DNA from: Agromyces kandeliae
GTDB lineage: Bacteria > Actinomycetota > Actinomycetes > Actinomycetales > Microbacteriaceae
Direction of reading: 5' to 3'
Assembly: GCF_009674665.1 (NCBI RefSeq)
Contig: NZ_WKJD01000006.1
Span: 1-64,000, forward strand
DNA: 64,000 nt
The first letter of the stretch is position 1; the number at the start of each line of letters is the position of its first letter. The translations under genes were made by a program, and so were the position numbers. The notes under the pieces were generated by a model, which was not told where the DNA came from, made no database searches, and was given only the letters and a program-made list of their open reading frames with translations. Shown piece by piece: positions 1 to 10,997 of this stretch.

Positions 1-241
1 TTCAAATAAATTGGCATTGAACATAGTGCACGCTGTTGAGTTCTCAAGGAACGGACGCACCCGGTTTCACGGACCCGCACGCGAGCCGATCATCCGAAGC
101 GATGTTCGTCATTCATCCGGCGATCCCGAGGGACCGGTTCGGACGCTTCGAACCCGGGATCCTCGGTGAGGATCAGGGGTTCGGGATCGTGCCGCTTGAG
201 GAGGCGAAGCTTCTCGCTTCACTCGCTCCTGTGGGGCAACG
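1..241 (-). other. Leader of an rRNA operon that continues past the left edge
   Basis: On the minus strand, 28-52 holds the actinobacterial rRNA-leader antitermination element: it reads TTCCTTGAGAACTCAACAGC and then GTGC, followed by an AT-rich stretch (1-20) typical of the segment before 16S rRNA. It lies about 190 nt downstream of a strong promoter at 242-277. An imperfect 15-bp hairpin sits inside the leader (arms 150-164 and 168-182, two mismatches, 3-nt loop). The 16S gene itself would begin left of position 1 and is not visible. Placement behind tyrS resembles one of the mycobacterial rrn loci (established knowledge, from memory). The leader assignment is strong; the exact processing sites cannot be seen. 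Confidence 0.8.
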
Positions 242-277
242 AATGAATACTTTACGGAGATCAGCGAGGTGCCGCAA
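242..277 (-). promoter_or_regulatory. Promoter of the rRNA operon
   Basis: On the minus strand a -35 box TTGCGG (272-277) and a -10 box TAAAGT (249-254) are separated by exactly 17 nt, so transcription would start near 242. It fires towards the rRNA leader and lies downstream of the CoA-transferase stop codon. It is among the best sigma-A type promoters in the window, as expected for rrn. Confidence 0.75.
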
Positions 278-307
278 CTCGGCCTCGCATCCCGGGCGTG
301 TCGCGCC

Positions 308-1672
308 TCATCCCGCCCAGGACGGCCGGTCCGAGCCCCACTCATGCGGCGCCGACGGCCACTCCACGGCACGTCGCGGGGCGGCGATGGCAGGGCGGGC
401 GATGCGCTGCTCCCCCGCGGGCCCGGACAGGGTCACGGCGTGCGACTCGCGGGTCGCATCGTCGAGCCCGACCCCGTCCGCTTCGGCACGTCGCGGCAGG
501 CCGAGCAGCTCCGCGGCCGTGCGGCGCAGCGACATGCGTGCGAGCCAGGAGCCGCCGACGGTCGAGCGCCGCCGGAGCAGCGCGACCATCGCCGCGGCGA
601 TGAGGTAACCCGTCGCGTGATCGAGCGCCTGGGCCGGCAGCGCGCCGGGCGCGTCCGGCCCGCCCTCGACGAGCGCGATGCCCGAGGACGCCTGGACGAG
701 GCTGTCGAATCCGCCCCGCTCCCCCGTCGTTCCGCCGAACCCCCAGGCGGCGAGTTGCCCGACGACCAGGCCCGGACGTCGGGCGGCGAGGCTCTCCGGA
801 TCGAGGCCGAGGCGCGCGAGCGACGCCGGCCGGTAGCCGAGGACGATCGCATCGGCGCCCGCGAGCAGTTCGTCGAACCGCGCGGCGCCGCCCTCGGTGC
901 GGAGGTCGAGCAGCGCCGACCGCTTGCCCGGTCCGCTGTCGAGATGCTGCCAGCCGAGCTCGGCCGGCACCGGCGGATCGATGCGCAGCACGTCGGCGCC
1001 GAGCAGTGCGAGGGTGCGCGTGGCGACGGGCCCGGCGATCACGCGCGTGAGGTCGAGCACGCGGGCGCCCGCGAGCGGCCGCTCCGCATCGACCGCGAGC
1101 ACACCGGATGCCTCGGCCTCGCCGAGCCGGACCACGTCGACGAGCGGATGCCGCCTGAGCTCGTCGTCCACGCGCGGATCCTCGCCCGCGACGGCGACGC
1201 ACATGCCGCCCTCCCTGGTCACCGCGTCGGCGAGCTCGACGGCCGACCACCGGGCGACGGCGGCCCCGATCGCCGCGTCGTCGGCCCCGCCGTCGAGCGC
1301 GAGCACCCGCTGCAGCGCGCGGGCGTGATGCGGGTAGTTGCCGTGCGTGCGCACCCAGCCGTCGCGTGCTCGCCGGAACCCGGAGAGCGGCGACCACACC
1401 CGGGGCGCCTCGCCGTCGAATCGGGCGACGCGCTCGCTCTGGAAGGCCGTCGCGATGCGGGCTCCGTCGAGGCGGATGGATCCGGGGGCGGCATCCTCCG
1501 ACCACGCGGCGACGCTCGCAGCGGCGACGGATGCCGCGGCCAACGCGGACACGTCGAGGCGCGCGGGCAGCGGCACGTCGGGCAGCGGCGCGAGCGTCGC
1601 GAACGCGGCGGGATCGAGCCCGAGCTCCGCGCGGACTCGTGCGAGGAGCCGATCAGCCGCCTCGCGAGTCAT
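308..1672 (-). CDS. Class III (CaiB/BaiF) CoA-transferase, permuted domain order
   Basis: This 454-residue protein belongs to the family that moves CoA between carboxylic acids through an aspartyl-CoA thioester. The usual N-terminal family signature (LDLTRVIAGPVATR) appears only at residues 206-219. The presumed catalytic aspartate is Asp351 in LDHATG, followed by the family's helix rich in Ala and Leu. Residues about 90-190 resemble the small and C-terminal part of normal family members (DGWVRTHGN, then an ARWSAVELADA helix and a HPLV segment), so the chain looks circularly permuted or built from a displaced second half. The start lies 6 nt behind the tyrS stop, implying co-transcription, and the rRNA promoter follows. 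The substrate cannot be told. Confidence 0.8.
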   Translation of the reverse strand: MTREAADRLLARVRAELGLDPAAFATLAPLPDVPLPARLDVSALAAASVAAASVAAWSEDAAPGSIRLDGARIATAFQSERVARFDGEAPRVWSPLSGFRRARDGWVRTHGNYPHHARALQRVLALDGGADDAAIGAAVARWSAVELADAVTREGGMCVAVAGEDPRVDDELRRHPLVDVVRLGEAEASGVLAVDAERPLAGARVLDLTRVIAGPVATRTLALLGADVLRIDPPVPAELGWQHLDSGPGKRSALLDLRTEGGAARFDELLAGADAIVLGYRPASLARLGLDPESLAARRPGLVVGQLAAWGFGGTTGERGGFDSLVQASSGIALVEGGPDAPGALPAQALDHATGYLIAAAMVALLRRRSTVGGSWLARMSLRRTAAELLGLPRRAEADGVGLDDATRESHAVTLSGPAGEQRIARPAIAAPRRAVEWPSAPHEWGSDRPSWAG

Positions 1673-1678
1673 GGGCGC

Positions 1679-2980
1679 CTACCGGACGAACACGCCCGCG
1701 AGCGTCTTCTTGCCGCGACGGAGGACGGCCATGCCGCCTGCGTCGACGCGGCCGCCGATGAGCGCCGCGTCGTCCTCGACGCGCACGTTGTCGATCGAGA
1801 CTCCGCCCTGGGCGATCGCCCGGCGACCCTCGCTGAGGCTCGCGACGAGTCCGGTGTCGACGAGCACCTGCACGACCGTGGCATCCGCCCCGGTCTCGGT
1901 GTGGGGCAGCTCGCGGAGCGCGGCCTCGAGCGTGCCGCGGTCGAGGCCGGCGAGGTCGCCCTGCCCGAACAGCGCCTGCGAGGCGGCGACGACGGAGGCC
2001 GTGGCATCGGCACCGTGCACCAGGGTCGTGACCTCGTGCGCGAGCACTCGCTGCGCCTCGCGCCGGAAGGGCTCGGTGGCGACCTTCTCGGCCAGTTCCT
2101 CGATGCGGTCGCGACTGAGGAACGTGAAGACCTTGAGACGGTCGATCACGTCGGAGTCGTCGGTGTTGAGCCAGAACTGGTAGAAGCGGTACGGGCTGCA
2201 CATGTCGGCGTCCAGCCAGATCGCGTTGCCCTCGCTCTTGCCGAACTTCGTGCCGTCGGAGTTGGTGATCAGCGGCGTGCCGATCGCGTGCACGTGCACG
2301 CCCTCCACGCGGTGGATGAGGTCGGTGCCGCTCGTCAGGTTGCCCCACTGGTCGCTGCCGCCGGTCTGCAGGACGCAGCCGTACTGGCGGTAGAGCTCGA
2401 GGTAGTCGAAGCCCTGGAGGATCTGGTAGCTGAACTCGGTGTAGCTGATCCCGGCGTCGGAGTTGAGGCGCGAGGCGACCGCGTCCTTCTTGAGCATCGT
2501 CCCGACGCGGTAGTGCTTGCCGATGTCGCGGAGGAAGTCGATCGCGGAGAGCCCGGCGGTCCAGTCGAGGTTGTTGACCATCCGTACGGCGTTCTCGCCC
2601 TCTGCGGAGAGGAAGCGTCGCACCTGCTCGTCGAGCCGGCCGACCCATTCGGCGACCGTCTCCTTCGTGTTCAGCGTGCGCTCGGCCGTCGGGCGAGGAT
2701 CGCCGATGAGGCCGGTGGAGCCGCCGACGAGGCCGAGCGGCTTGTGACCGGCGAGCTGCAGGCGGCGGAGCGTGAGGATCTGGACCAGGTTCCCCAGGTG
2801 CAGGCTCGGCGCGGTCGGGTCGAAGCCGCAGTAGTAGGTGATCGGCTCGCCTGCGAGGAGTCGCTTGAGTGCCGCCTCGTCGGTCGAGACGTGGACGAGT
2901 CCGCGCCAGCGGAGCTCCTCCCAGACGTCGTCGAACGAGGGGTCGTTCTGCTGCGTGGCGAGGATCGCGGGGTCGGACAC
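1679..2980 (-). CDS. tyrS: Tyrosine--tRNA ligase
   Basis: This cytoplasmic class I synthetase charges tRNA-Tyr. The 433-residue chain shows the HIGH-type motif HLGNL (61-65), the KMSKS-type loop KFGKS (245-249), the YCGFDPTA signature near residue 50, and a C-terminal S4 RNA-binding domain. I start at the GTG at 2980 rather than an upstream ATG: a -10 box TACCCT (2988-2993) ends 7 nt before that GTG, the leaderless arrangement seen throughout this window, and the family usually begins close to SDPAIL. It is divergent from satD and followed 6 nt later by the CoA-transferase. No T-box leader is visible. Confidence 0.95.
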   Translation of the reverse strand: MSDPAILATQQNDPSFDDVWEELRWRGLVHVSTDEAALKRLLAGEPITYYCGFDPTAPSLHLGNLVQILTLRRLQLAGHKPLGLVGGSTGLIGDPRPTAERTLNTKETVAEWVGRLDEQVRRFLSAEGENAVRMVNNLDWTAGLSAIDFLRDIGKHYRVGTMLKKDAVASRLNSDAGISYTEFSYQILQGFDYLELYRQYGCVLQTGGSDQWGNLTSGTDLIHRVEGVHVHAIGTPLITNSDGTKFGKSEGNAIWLDADMCSPYRFYQFWLNTDDSDVIDRLKVFTFLSRDRIEELAEKVATEPFRREAQRVLAHEVTTLVHGADATASVVAASQALFGQGDLAGLDRGTLEAALRELPHTETGADATVVQVLVDTGLVASLSEGRRAIAQGGVSIDNVRVEDDAALIGGRVDAGGMAVLRRGKKTLAGVFVR

Positions 2981-3031
2981 GACTGCAAGGGTAGCAGCGG
3001 CGAAGCCCTGCACCCGGTGAAGTCGAGAGGC

Positions 3032-3060
3032 TTGATCATGCCGCTTGAAGTCTCTATACT
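3032..3060 (+). promoter_or_regulatory. Promoter of the satD-like gene, flanked by CTTGA repeats
   Basis: A -35 box TTGATC (3032-3037), a 17-nt spacer and a -10 box TATACT (3055-3060) give a near-consensus promoter about 45 nt before the gene. The pentamer CTTGA occurs at 3031-3035, 3044-3048 and 3087-3091, with its reverse complement TCAAG at 3074-3078. The two pairs each have a 13-nt offset. This could be an operator for the gene's own HTH protein (inference). Confidence 0.65.
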
Positions 3061-3105
3061 TAATGCCAGCCAGTCAAGGCTCCACACTTGAGACGGAGGG
3101 CGCCG

Positions 3106-3753
3106 ATGTACGTCGTCACCGCCGACCAGGTCGGCAGCCGCGCGGACGTCGACCGCTCGGCCGCGATGCAGCAGGAGCTCCAGGAGCGCTTCGGCGACCG
3201 CCTGGACCTGCCCGTCGACCAGACCGCCGGCGACGAGCTGCAGGCGCTCACCGGCGAGGCCGAGGCCGCCGCCGACCTCGTGCTGCACCTCGCGCGCGAC
3301 GGGCACTGGAGCATCGGACTCGGAATCGGCGACGTGCGCGAGCCGCTCCCCGACGCCGTCCGCAAGGCGACCGGCGGCGCGTTCTTCGCGGCGCGCGAAG
3401 CGGTCGAGGCCGCGAAGCGCGCAGAGGCGCGCTTCGCGCTCCGGACGGACGGCGACGAGAGGGGGTTGCTCCCGGCGAACGAGGTCGAGGCGATCGTCCG
3501 ACTGCTCCTGCTCCTCCGCGACCGTCGGACCCCGCAGGGCTGGGAGGCGGTCGACCTCGTGCGTTCGGGTCGGTCCCAGAAGCACGCGGCCGAGCTGCTC
3601 GGGATCTCGGATGCCGCGGTCAGCCAGCGCCTCCGGACCGCCATGTGGTCCGCCGACGACGATGCGCGCCCGGCCGTCGTCCGGCTGATCGCCTCGCTCG
3701 GAGACCGCGATGCGGAGGCGAGCGAGGCACCGGACGAGGAGCCGGATGCCTGA
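3106..3753 (+). CDS. SatD-family protein with C-terminal helix-turn-helix
   Basis: The 215-residue protein resembles the SatD family: an N-terminal segment beginning MYVVTADQVGSR, an acidic nucleotidyl-cyclase-like DQTAGDELQ region, and a C-terminal HTH (RSQKHAAELLGISDAAVSQR, near residues 160-180). The ATG at 3106 is chosen because GGAGGG lies 5 nt upstream. The family's biochemical role is not established, and the HTH suggests DNA binding. A membrane protein gene follows on the same strand after about 180 nt. SatD proteins are often found beside a small integral membrane protein (from memory, moderate confidence), and the pair here fits that. It may regulate itself through the CTTGA repeats in its promoter. 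Confidence 0.7.
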   Translation: MYVVTADQVGSRADVDRSAAMQQELQERFGDRLDLPVDQTAGDELQALTGEAEAAADLVLHLARDGHWSIGLGIGDVREPLPDAVRKATGGAFFAAREAVEAAKRAEARFALRTDGDERGLLPANEVEAIVRLLLLLRDRRTPQGWEAVDLVRSGRSQKHAAELLGISDAAVSQRLRTAMWSADDDARPAVVRLIASLGDRDAEASEAPDEEPDA

Positions 3754-3932
3754 GGGCTCCGACGGACGTCATCGACCCTGAAGGGTTCGGACGTCACGAC
3801 CATCGAGGCGGCGAGCGCGGACTCGCGGTGCGGTCCTCGGCGGTGACCGAGGCCGTCGATATGCTCGACCCCGACCGGGACCCGAACGCCCGGACCCGAA
3901 CCCGGCCCCGGATCCGGGAGAGCGGAGGACCC

Positions 3933-4529
3933 GTGAACGTCGTCGGTGCGATGTCGGCCATCGGATGGGCGGTGATCGTCGTCGCGCTCGGCGCGTCGGC
4001 GGTGCTCTCCGTCCTGGCCTACCTCCGCCCCAGGCCCATCCACCTCTGGCCGGCGGCCGGCGCACTCGCACTCGCGATCGTCGCGGCCTCGACCGTGCCC
4101 GACGACGTGCCCATGGTCGCCGCGCCGCTCGTGGGCCTGCTCGGCATGGTCGTCGCGGTCTTCGGCGGCAGCCCCGCCGCGGCGACCGCGCTGCAGCTCG
4201 CGATGGGCTCGAGCACGCCGCCCGGCGCGCACGGCGGCATCCTCGTCGCGGTTCGATCGGACGAGCCGGCCCGGCCCGGCATCGCGCCGGCCCGGCGCGA
4301 GGTCCTTCGCGGCGGCCTCACGATCGGCGTGCTCGAACGGCTGGCCTCGGCGGGCACCATCATCGCGGGCTTCCCCGAAGGGCTCGCGATCGTCGTGGCG
4401 GTCAAGGGCGTGGGGCGGTTCACCGAACTCGAGGCGCCCGAGGCGCGGGAGCGCTTCATCATCGGCACGTTCGCCAGCCTCATCTGGGCGTGCGCCGCAG
4501 CCCTCGCCGTGCACCTCGCGATCCGCTGA
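3933..4529 (+). CDS. Integral membrane protein, partner of the SatD-like gene
   Basis: This 198-residue protein has about four hydrophobic segments: near residues 5-28, 38-54, 58-75 and a C-terminal helix ending LAVHLAIR. The loop between the third and fourth is long and charged (VRSDEPARPGIAPARREVLRGG). I do not recognise an enzymatic motif and call it a conserved-type membrane protein of unknown function. The GTG at 3933 is preceded by GGAGG at 3924-3928; an internal ATG at 3951 is the alternative. The 179 nt before it contain no gene. A TATGCT sequence near 3860 could be a weak -10 box, so it may have its own promoter as well as read-through from satD. Confidence 0.65.
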   Translation: MNVVGAMSAIGWAVIVVALGASAVLSVLAYLRPRPIHLWPAAGALALAIVAASTVPDDVPMVAAPLVGLLGMVVAVFGGSPAAATALQLAMGSSTPPGAHGGILVAVRSDEPARPGIAPARREVLRGGLTIGVLERLASAGTIIAGFPEGLAIVVAVKGVGRFTELEAPEARERFIIGTFASLIWACAAALAVHLAIR

Positions 4530-4534
4530 GCGGC

Positions 4535-4556
4535 GCGGCGGGGGCACGGCCGCCGC
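4535..4556. terminator. Candidate terminator hairpin between convergent genes
   Basis: GCGGCGG (4535-4541) pairs with CCGCCGC (4550-4556) across an 8-nt loop, in the gap between the membrane protein and the 3-methyladenine glycosylase, which converge here. There is no T-run, as is usual for this GC content. Confidence 0.4.
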
Positions 4557-4575
4557 CATCCGGGCGGCTGCCGGG

Positions 4576-5226
4576 TCAGTGCGACTTCGGATGCCGCCGG
4601 TAGACCGAGACGCCCGGATCCCCCGGCAGCCAGAACCGCCACGGGTACGACGCGGCGCCGCCCGCGCCGCTGATGCCGGTGCGCGGGCCGGTCGCATGCG
4701 CGAGCGGGCCGACACGGACCTCGAGCGAGAACGGCGGCGCCAGCAGATCCGAGCCGTTCGCCGCGAGCGGCACGCCGAGCGCCTGCGCGAGGCGCGCCGG
4801 TCCACGCGCGAGGTCGCGGTCCGTGGAGCGCGAGCGCCGCGACCGCGCCAGGTCGAGTCCGTCCGCGACGGTCCCCCCGCGCAGGAGGATGCCCGCCGAC
4901 GTGCCCGGGGCACCGGCCACGACGTTGAGGCACACGTGCATGCCGTAGGTGAAGTACGCGTAGAGATGCCCGCCGTCGCCGAACATCACGGCATTGCGGG
5001 GGGTCCGCCCGCGGAACGCGTGCGACCCCGGATCGACGCCGACCCCACGGTAGGCCTCGACCTCGGAGAGGCGGACGGCGACGCGCCCCGCCTCGGAGTC
5101 GTAGGCGAGCACCGCGCCGAGGAGCAGCGGCGCGAGCTCGACGGGGTCGCGCCGGAACCACGCGCGATCCGGTCGCACGAGCTCGACGTGCGACGCCGGT
5201 CGCGGCATCCGCTCGCCCGCGCCCAT
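4576..5226 (-). CDS. DNA-3-methyladenine glycosylase (AAG/MPG type)
   Basis: This base-excision repair enzyme removes alkylated purines. The 216-residue chain carries the AAG-family signatures: LLGAVLAYDSEAGRVAVRLSEVEAY (the glutamate in EVEAY is the catalytic base by family knowledge), SHAFRGRTPRNAVMFG, and YAYFTYGMHVCLNVV. It starts 14 nt behind the argH stop, so it is likely the last gene of the arginine transcript. A second ATG (residue 7, at 5208) is an alternative start; neither has a convincing ribosome binding site. Its nearness to tyrS matches the mpg-tyrS neighbourhood of mycobacteria (from memory). Confidence 0.9.
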   Translation of the reverse strand: MGAGERMPRPASHVELVRPDRAWFRRDPVELAPLLLGAVLAYDSEAGRVAVRLSEVEAYRGVGVDPGSHAFRGRTPRNAVMFGDGGHLYAYFTYGMHVCLNVVAGAPGTSAGILLRGGTVADGLDLARSRRSRSTDRDLARGPARLAQALGVPLAANGSDLLAPPFSLEVRVGPLAHATGPRTGISGAGGAASYPWRFWLPGDPGVSVYRRHPKSH

Positions 5227-5240
5227 CGCCGGATCGCGGC

Positions 5241-7606
<2,366 letters not shown>

Positions 7607-7666
7607 GGATGCTCCGTTCTGCACGTGGCGAGCGGGGTGGTCTTCGGGTGGTCTGGGACGTCGGGG

Positions 7667-8866
7667 TCAGCGCGCCGCGGCGACGGCGTCGAGTGCTCGG
7701 CCGAAGCGCACGGCGAACTCGTCGAGCTCGGCGTCGCCGATGATGAGCGGCGGTGCGATCCGGATGGTCGAGTCGTTCGCGGCGTTGACGATGAGGCCGG
7801 CCCGCATCGCCGCGCCGGAGAGCTCGGATGCGACCGGTTCGGTGAGCGCGACGCCCGCGAGCAGCCCGCGGCCGCGCATTCCCGCGACGAGCGGCGAGCC
7901 GAGGCCGAGCACGCGCTCCCGGAGCTCGGCACCGCGGCGCGCGGCGTTCTCGACGAGACCGGCGCGCTCGATCTCGGAGAGCACGGCGTTCGCGACGGCC
8001 GTGGAGAGCGGATTGCCGCCGTAGGTGGAGCCGTGCTGGCCTCGTGAGAACAGGTCGGACGCATGGCCGAACGTCACGAGTCCGCCGATCGGGATTCCCC
8101 CGCCCATGCCCTTCGCGACCGTGATGGCGTCGGGCAGGATCCCGGCGTGCTGGAAGGCGAACCACTCACCCGTGCGGCCTGCGCCGGTCTGCACCTCGTC
8201 GATGATGAGGAGCGCGCCGTGCCGGCGCGTGAGATCGCGCGCGGCCTGCAGGTAGCCGTCGGGCAGTTCGAGCACACCCGCCTCGCCCTTGATGGGTTCG
8301 AGGACCAGTGCCGCGACGGACTCGTCGAGTTCGGCCTCGAGCGCCTCGATCGTCGAGGGGATGTGCGTGACGCCGCCCGGGAGCGGCTCGAACGCGTCGC
8401 GCATCGCGGGCTTGCCGGTCAGCGCGAGCGACCCCATCGTCCGCCCGTGGAAGGCGTCGACCAGGGCGAGGACCCGCGTGCGGGCACCGCCCGAGTTGTT
8501 GAGTCGTGCGAGCTTGAACGCGGCCTCGTTCGCCTCGGCACCGGAGTTGCCGAACCACACGCGGCCGGACTCGCCCGCCCCGGAGAGGCGCGTGAGCCGA
8601 TCGGCGAGCGCGAGCGCCGGCTCGGTCGCGAAGTAGTTCGACACGTGCGCGAGCTTCGCCGCCTGCTGCGACACGGCCTCGACGAACACGGGGTGCGCGT
8701 GGCCGAGGGAGTTCACCGCGATGCCGGCGAGGAAGTCGAGGTACCAGGTGCCCGCCTCGTCCTGCACCCAGGCGCCCTCACCGCGCTCGAGCTTCGCGAG
8801 GGGCATCCCGAGCGTCTTCATCATGCGACGCGAGTAGTGCTCGCGCCAGTCGTCGGCGTCCGTCAC
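7667..8866 (-). CDS. argD: Acetylornithine aminotransferase
   Basis: This class III PLP aminotransferase converts N-acetylglutamate semialdehyde to N-acetylornithine. Visible motifs are the Asp of the pyridine-nitrogen loop in [15 protein letters not shown], the PLP lysine in [10 protein letters not shown], and the family N-terminal [11 protein letters not shown]. The chain is 399 residues, normal for the family. The start is the GTG at 8866, which overlaps the argB stop as GTGA, so the two are translationally coupled. Confidence 0.95.
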   Translation of the reverse strand: MTDADDWREHYSRRMMKTLGMPLAKLERGEGAWVQDEAGTWYLDFLAGIAVNSLGHAHPVFVEAVSQQAAKLAHVSNYFATEPALALADRLTRLSGAGESGRVWFGNSGAEANEAAFKLARLNNSGGARTRVLALVDAFHGRTMGSLALTGKPAMRDAFEPLPGGVTHIPSTIEALEAELDESVAALVLEPIKGEAGVLELPDGYLQAARDLTRRHGALLIIDEVQTGAGRTGEWFAFQHAGILPDAITVAKGMGGGIPIGGLVTFGHASDLFSRGQHGSTYGGNPLSTAVANAVLSEIERAGLVENAARRGAELRERVLGLGSPLVAGMRGRGLLAGVALTEPVASELSGAAMRAGLIVNAANDSTIRIAPPLIIGDAELDEFAVRFGRALDAVAAAR

Positions 8867-9837
8867 GGGGTCACCCCCGCGGCATCCGTCACGCCACGGA
8901 CGACCTCGGTGCCGATGCCCTGCTGCGTGAAGATCTCGAGCAGGATCGAGTGCGGGACCCGGCCGTCGATGATCGCGGCCTTCGGCACGCCGCCCTCGAC
9001 CGCCTCGAGGCACGCCGTCATCTTCGGGATCATGCCCGACTCGAGCGACGGCAGCAGCGCCTCGAGCTCGGGCACGTCGATCTCGGAGACGAGCGAGTCG
9101 CGGTTGGGCCAGTCGCGGTACAGCCCCGCGACGTCGGTGAGGATGACGAGCTTCGCCGCGCCCAGCGCGACCGCGAGCGACGCCGCGGCCGAGTCGGCGT
9201 TCACGTTGAGCGATTGCCCGGGCTGGTCGAGGTCGGGCGCGATCGACGACACGACCGGGATGCGGCCCGCGTCGACCTGCGCGTGCACGGCCTCCGGATC
9301 GACCTCGACGACGTCGCCGACGAGCCCGAGGTCGACCTCGACGCCGTCGACGACCGCACCGCGGCGGCGGCCGCGGAACAACCCCGCGTCCTCCCCGGAG
9401 AGGCCGGCCGCGAGCGGCCCGTGCTCGTTGATGAGGCTCACCAGCTCGCGGTTCACCTGCCCCGACAGCACCATCCGGACGACGTCCATCGTCTCGGGCG
9501 TCGTCACGCGATAGCCGCCGCGGAACTCGCTCGGGATGCCGAGGCGGTCGAGCATCGACGAGATCTGCGGTCCGCCGCCGTGCACGACGACCGGTCGGAT
9601 GCCGGCGTAGCGCAGGTACACCATGTCCTCCGCGAAGGCGCGCTGCAGCTCGGGGCTCACCATGGCGTTGCCGCCGAACTTCACCACGATCGTCTCGCCG
9701 TGGAACCGCTTCAACCACGGCAGTGCCTCGATCAGGGTCCCGGCCTTGCGCGCGGCCGTCGCCGCGTCACCGCGCACGTCGCCGGTCGCGGTCGTATCGG
9801 ACGCGCCTGGGTCGGACGTCATCTGCTCCTCGCTCAT
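8863..9837 (-). CDS. argB: Acetylglutamate kinase
   Basis: The enzyme phosphorylates N-acetylglutamate and is usually the arginine-feedback control point. The 324-residue chain has the amino-acid kinase motifs [21 protein letters not shown], and [18 protein letters not shown] disordered N-terminal extension of about 25 residues precedes the conserved [10 protein letters not shown]. The ATG at 9837 lies 2 nt beyond the argJ stop; a second ATG five codons further (9822) has GAGGAG close upstream and is an equal candidate. It overlaps argD by 4 nt. Confidence 0.94.
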   Translation of the reverse strand: MSEEQMTSDPGASDTTATGDVRGDAATAARKAGTLIEALPWLKRFHGETIVVKFGGNAMVSPELQRAFAEDMVYLRYAGIRPVVVHGGGPQISSMLDRLGIPSEFRGGYRVTTPETMDVVRMVLSGQVNRELVSLINEHGPLAAGLSGEDAGLFRGRRRGAVVDGVEVDLGLVGDVVEVDPEAVHAQVDAGRIPVVSSIAPDLDQPGQSLNVNADSAAASLAVALGAAKLVILTDVAGLYRDWPNRDSLVSEIDVPELEALLPSLESGMIPKMTACLEAVEGGVPKAAIIDGRVPHSILLEIFTQQGIGTEVVRGVTDAAGVTP

Positions 9838-9839
9838 GC

Positions 9840-10997
9840 TCAACTCGAGTACGCGCTGTTCTCGTGCACGTAGTCGTGCGTGAGGTCGTTGGTCCAGATC
9901 GTGGCGGATGCCTCTCCCGCGTGCAGCTCGACGAGCACGCTCGTCGCGCGCGGCGTGAGGTCCACGTCCTCGCGCGGGCGGTCGGGTCGGCCCGCGTGGC
10001 AGACGCGGACGCCGTTCATCGTGACGTCGACGAGGTAGGGATCGAACGGCGCCGACGTCGTGCCGATCGCCGCGAGCACGCGGCCCCAGTTCGGGTCGTT
10101 GCCGAAGATCGCGGCCTTGAAGAGGTTGTTCCGGGCGATCGAGCGCCCCACCTCGACGGCGTCGTCCTCGGTGACGGCGCCGCGGACCTCGATCGCGATG
10201 TCGTGGCTCGCGCCCTCGGCGTCGGCCTGCAGCTGCAGGGCGAGGTCGCGGCACGCGGTCGTCAGCGCCTCGGTGAACGTCTCGGGGTCGGGCTCGACGC
10301 CCGAGGCCCCGGACGCGAGCAGCGTGACCTGGTCGTTCGTCGACATGCAGCCGTCGGAGTCGAGCCGGTCGAACGTCACGCGCGTCGCCCACCGGAGCGC
10401 CGCGTCGAGGCCCGCCGCGTCGACGACCGCGTCGGTCGTGAGCACGACGAGCATGGTCGCGAGGCCCGGCGCGAGCATGCCCGCGCCCTTCGCCATGCCG
10501 CCGATGCGCCATCCGTCGACGACGACCTCGACCGCCTTCGGCCTCGAGTCCGTCGTCATGATCGCGCGCGCCGCGTCGGCGCCGGCGGCCTCGTCGCCGG
10601 CGAGGCGGCTCGTCGCCGAGAGCACGCCCTCCTCGAGCACCTCGCCGTCGAGCTGGTCGCCGATGAGGCCCGTCGAGCAGACCACCACGTCGCCCGCCGA
10701 GACGCCGAGCGCGGATGCCGCAGCCTCCGCCGTACGGTGCGTGACCTGGAACCCCTCGGGCCCGGTGAAGCAGTTCGCGCCACCGGAGTTCAGGACGATC
10801 GCGGCGACCGTGCCGTCCTGCACGACCTGCTCGGACCACAGGATCGGGTTCGCCTTCGCCCGGTTCGACGTGAAGACGGCGGCGCCCGCCTGCAGCGGGC
10901 CGCGGTTCACGATGACGGCGAGGTCGAGGGCGCCGGAGCGCTTGATGCCGGCCGCGATGCCGGCGGCGTCGAATCCCTGGGGTGCGGTCACGCTCAC
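9840..10997 (-). CDS. argJ: Bifunctional glutamate N-acetyltransferase / ornithine acetyltransferase
   Basis: ArgJ recycles the acetyl group from N-acetylornithine to glutamate, the cyclic arginine route. The 385-residue precursor carries the autoproteolysis site [11 protein letters not shown]: the conserved threonine of the second T in LTTDA/ATM region becomes the N-terminal nucleophile by family knowledge. It also has the C-terminal NDPNWGR motif. The GTG start at 10997 overlaps the argC stop (GTGA). It is the second gene of the argC-J-B-D-F-H series. Confidence 0.94.
   Translation of the reverse strand: MSVTAPQGFDAAGIAAGIKRSGALDLAVIVNRGPLQAGAAVFTSNRAKANPILWSEQVVQDGTVAAIVLNSGGANCFTGPEGFQVTHRTAEAAASALGVSAGDVVVCSTGLIGDQLDGEVLEEGVLSATSRLAGDEAAGADAARAIMTTDSRPKAVEVVVDGWRIGGMAKGAGMLAPGLATMLVVLTTDAVVDAAGLDAALRWATRVTFDRLDSDGCMSTNDQVTLLASGASGVEPDPETFTEALTTACRDLALQLQADAEGASHDIAIEVRGAVTEDDAVEVGRSIARNNLFKAAIFGNDPNWGRVLAAIGTTSAPFDPYLVDVTMNGVRVCHAGRPDRPREDVDLTPRATSVLVELHAGEASATIWTNDLTHDYVHENSAYSS

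Noticed and set aside
2981..3031. T-box leader ahead of tyrS (and of pheS)
   Set aside because: Both genes have a -10 box within 8 nt of the start codon, leaving no room for a T-box.
269..3091. Very long plus-strand frame across tyrS and the CoA-transferase
   Set aside because: It is a shadow of two convincingly coding minus-strand genes. Its translation is Arg/Ala/Gly-rich low complexity without any motif. The same applies to the long opposite-strand frames over pheT, lhr, ftsK, rnj and argD-argJ.
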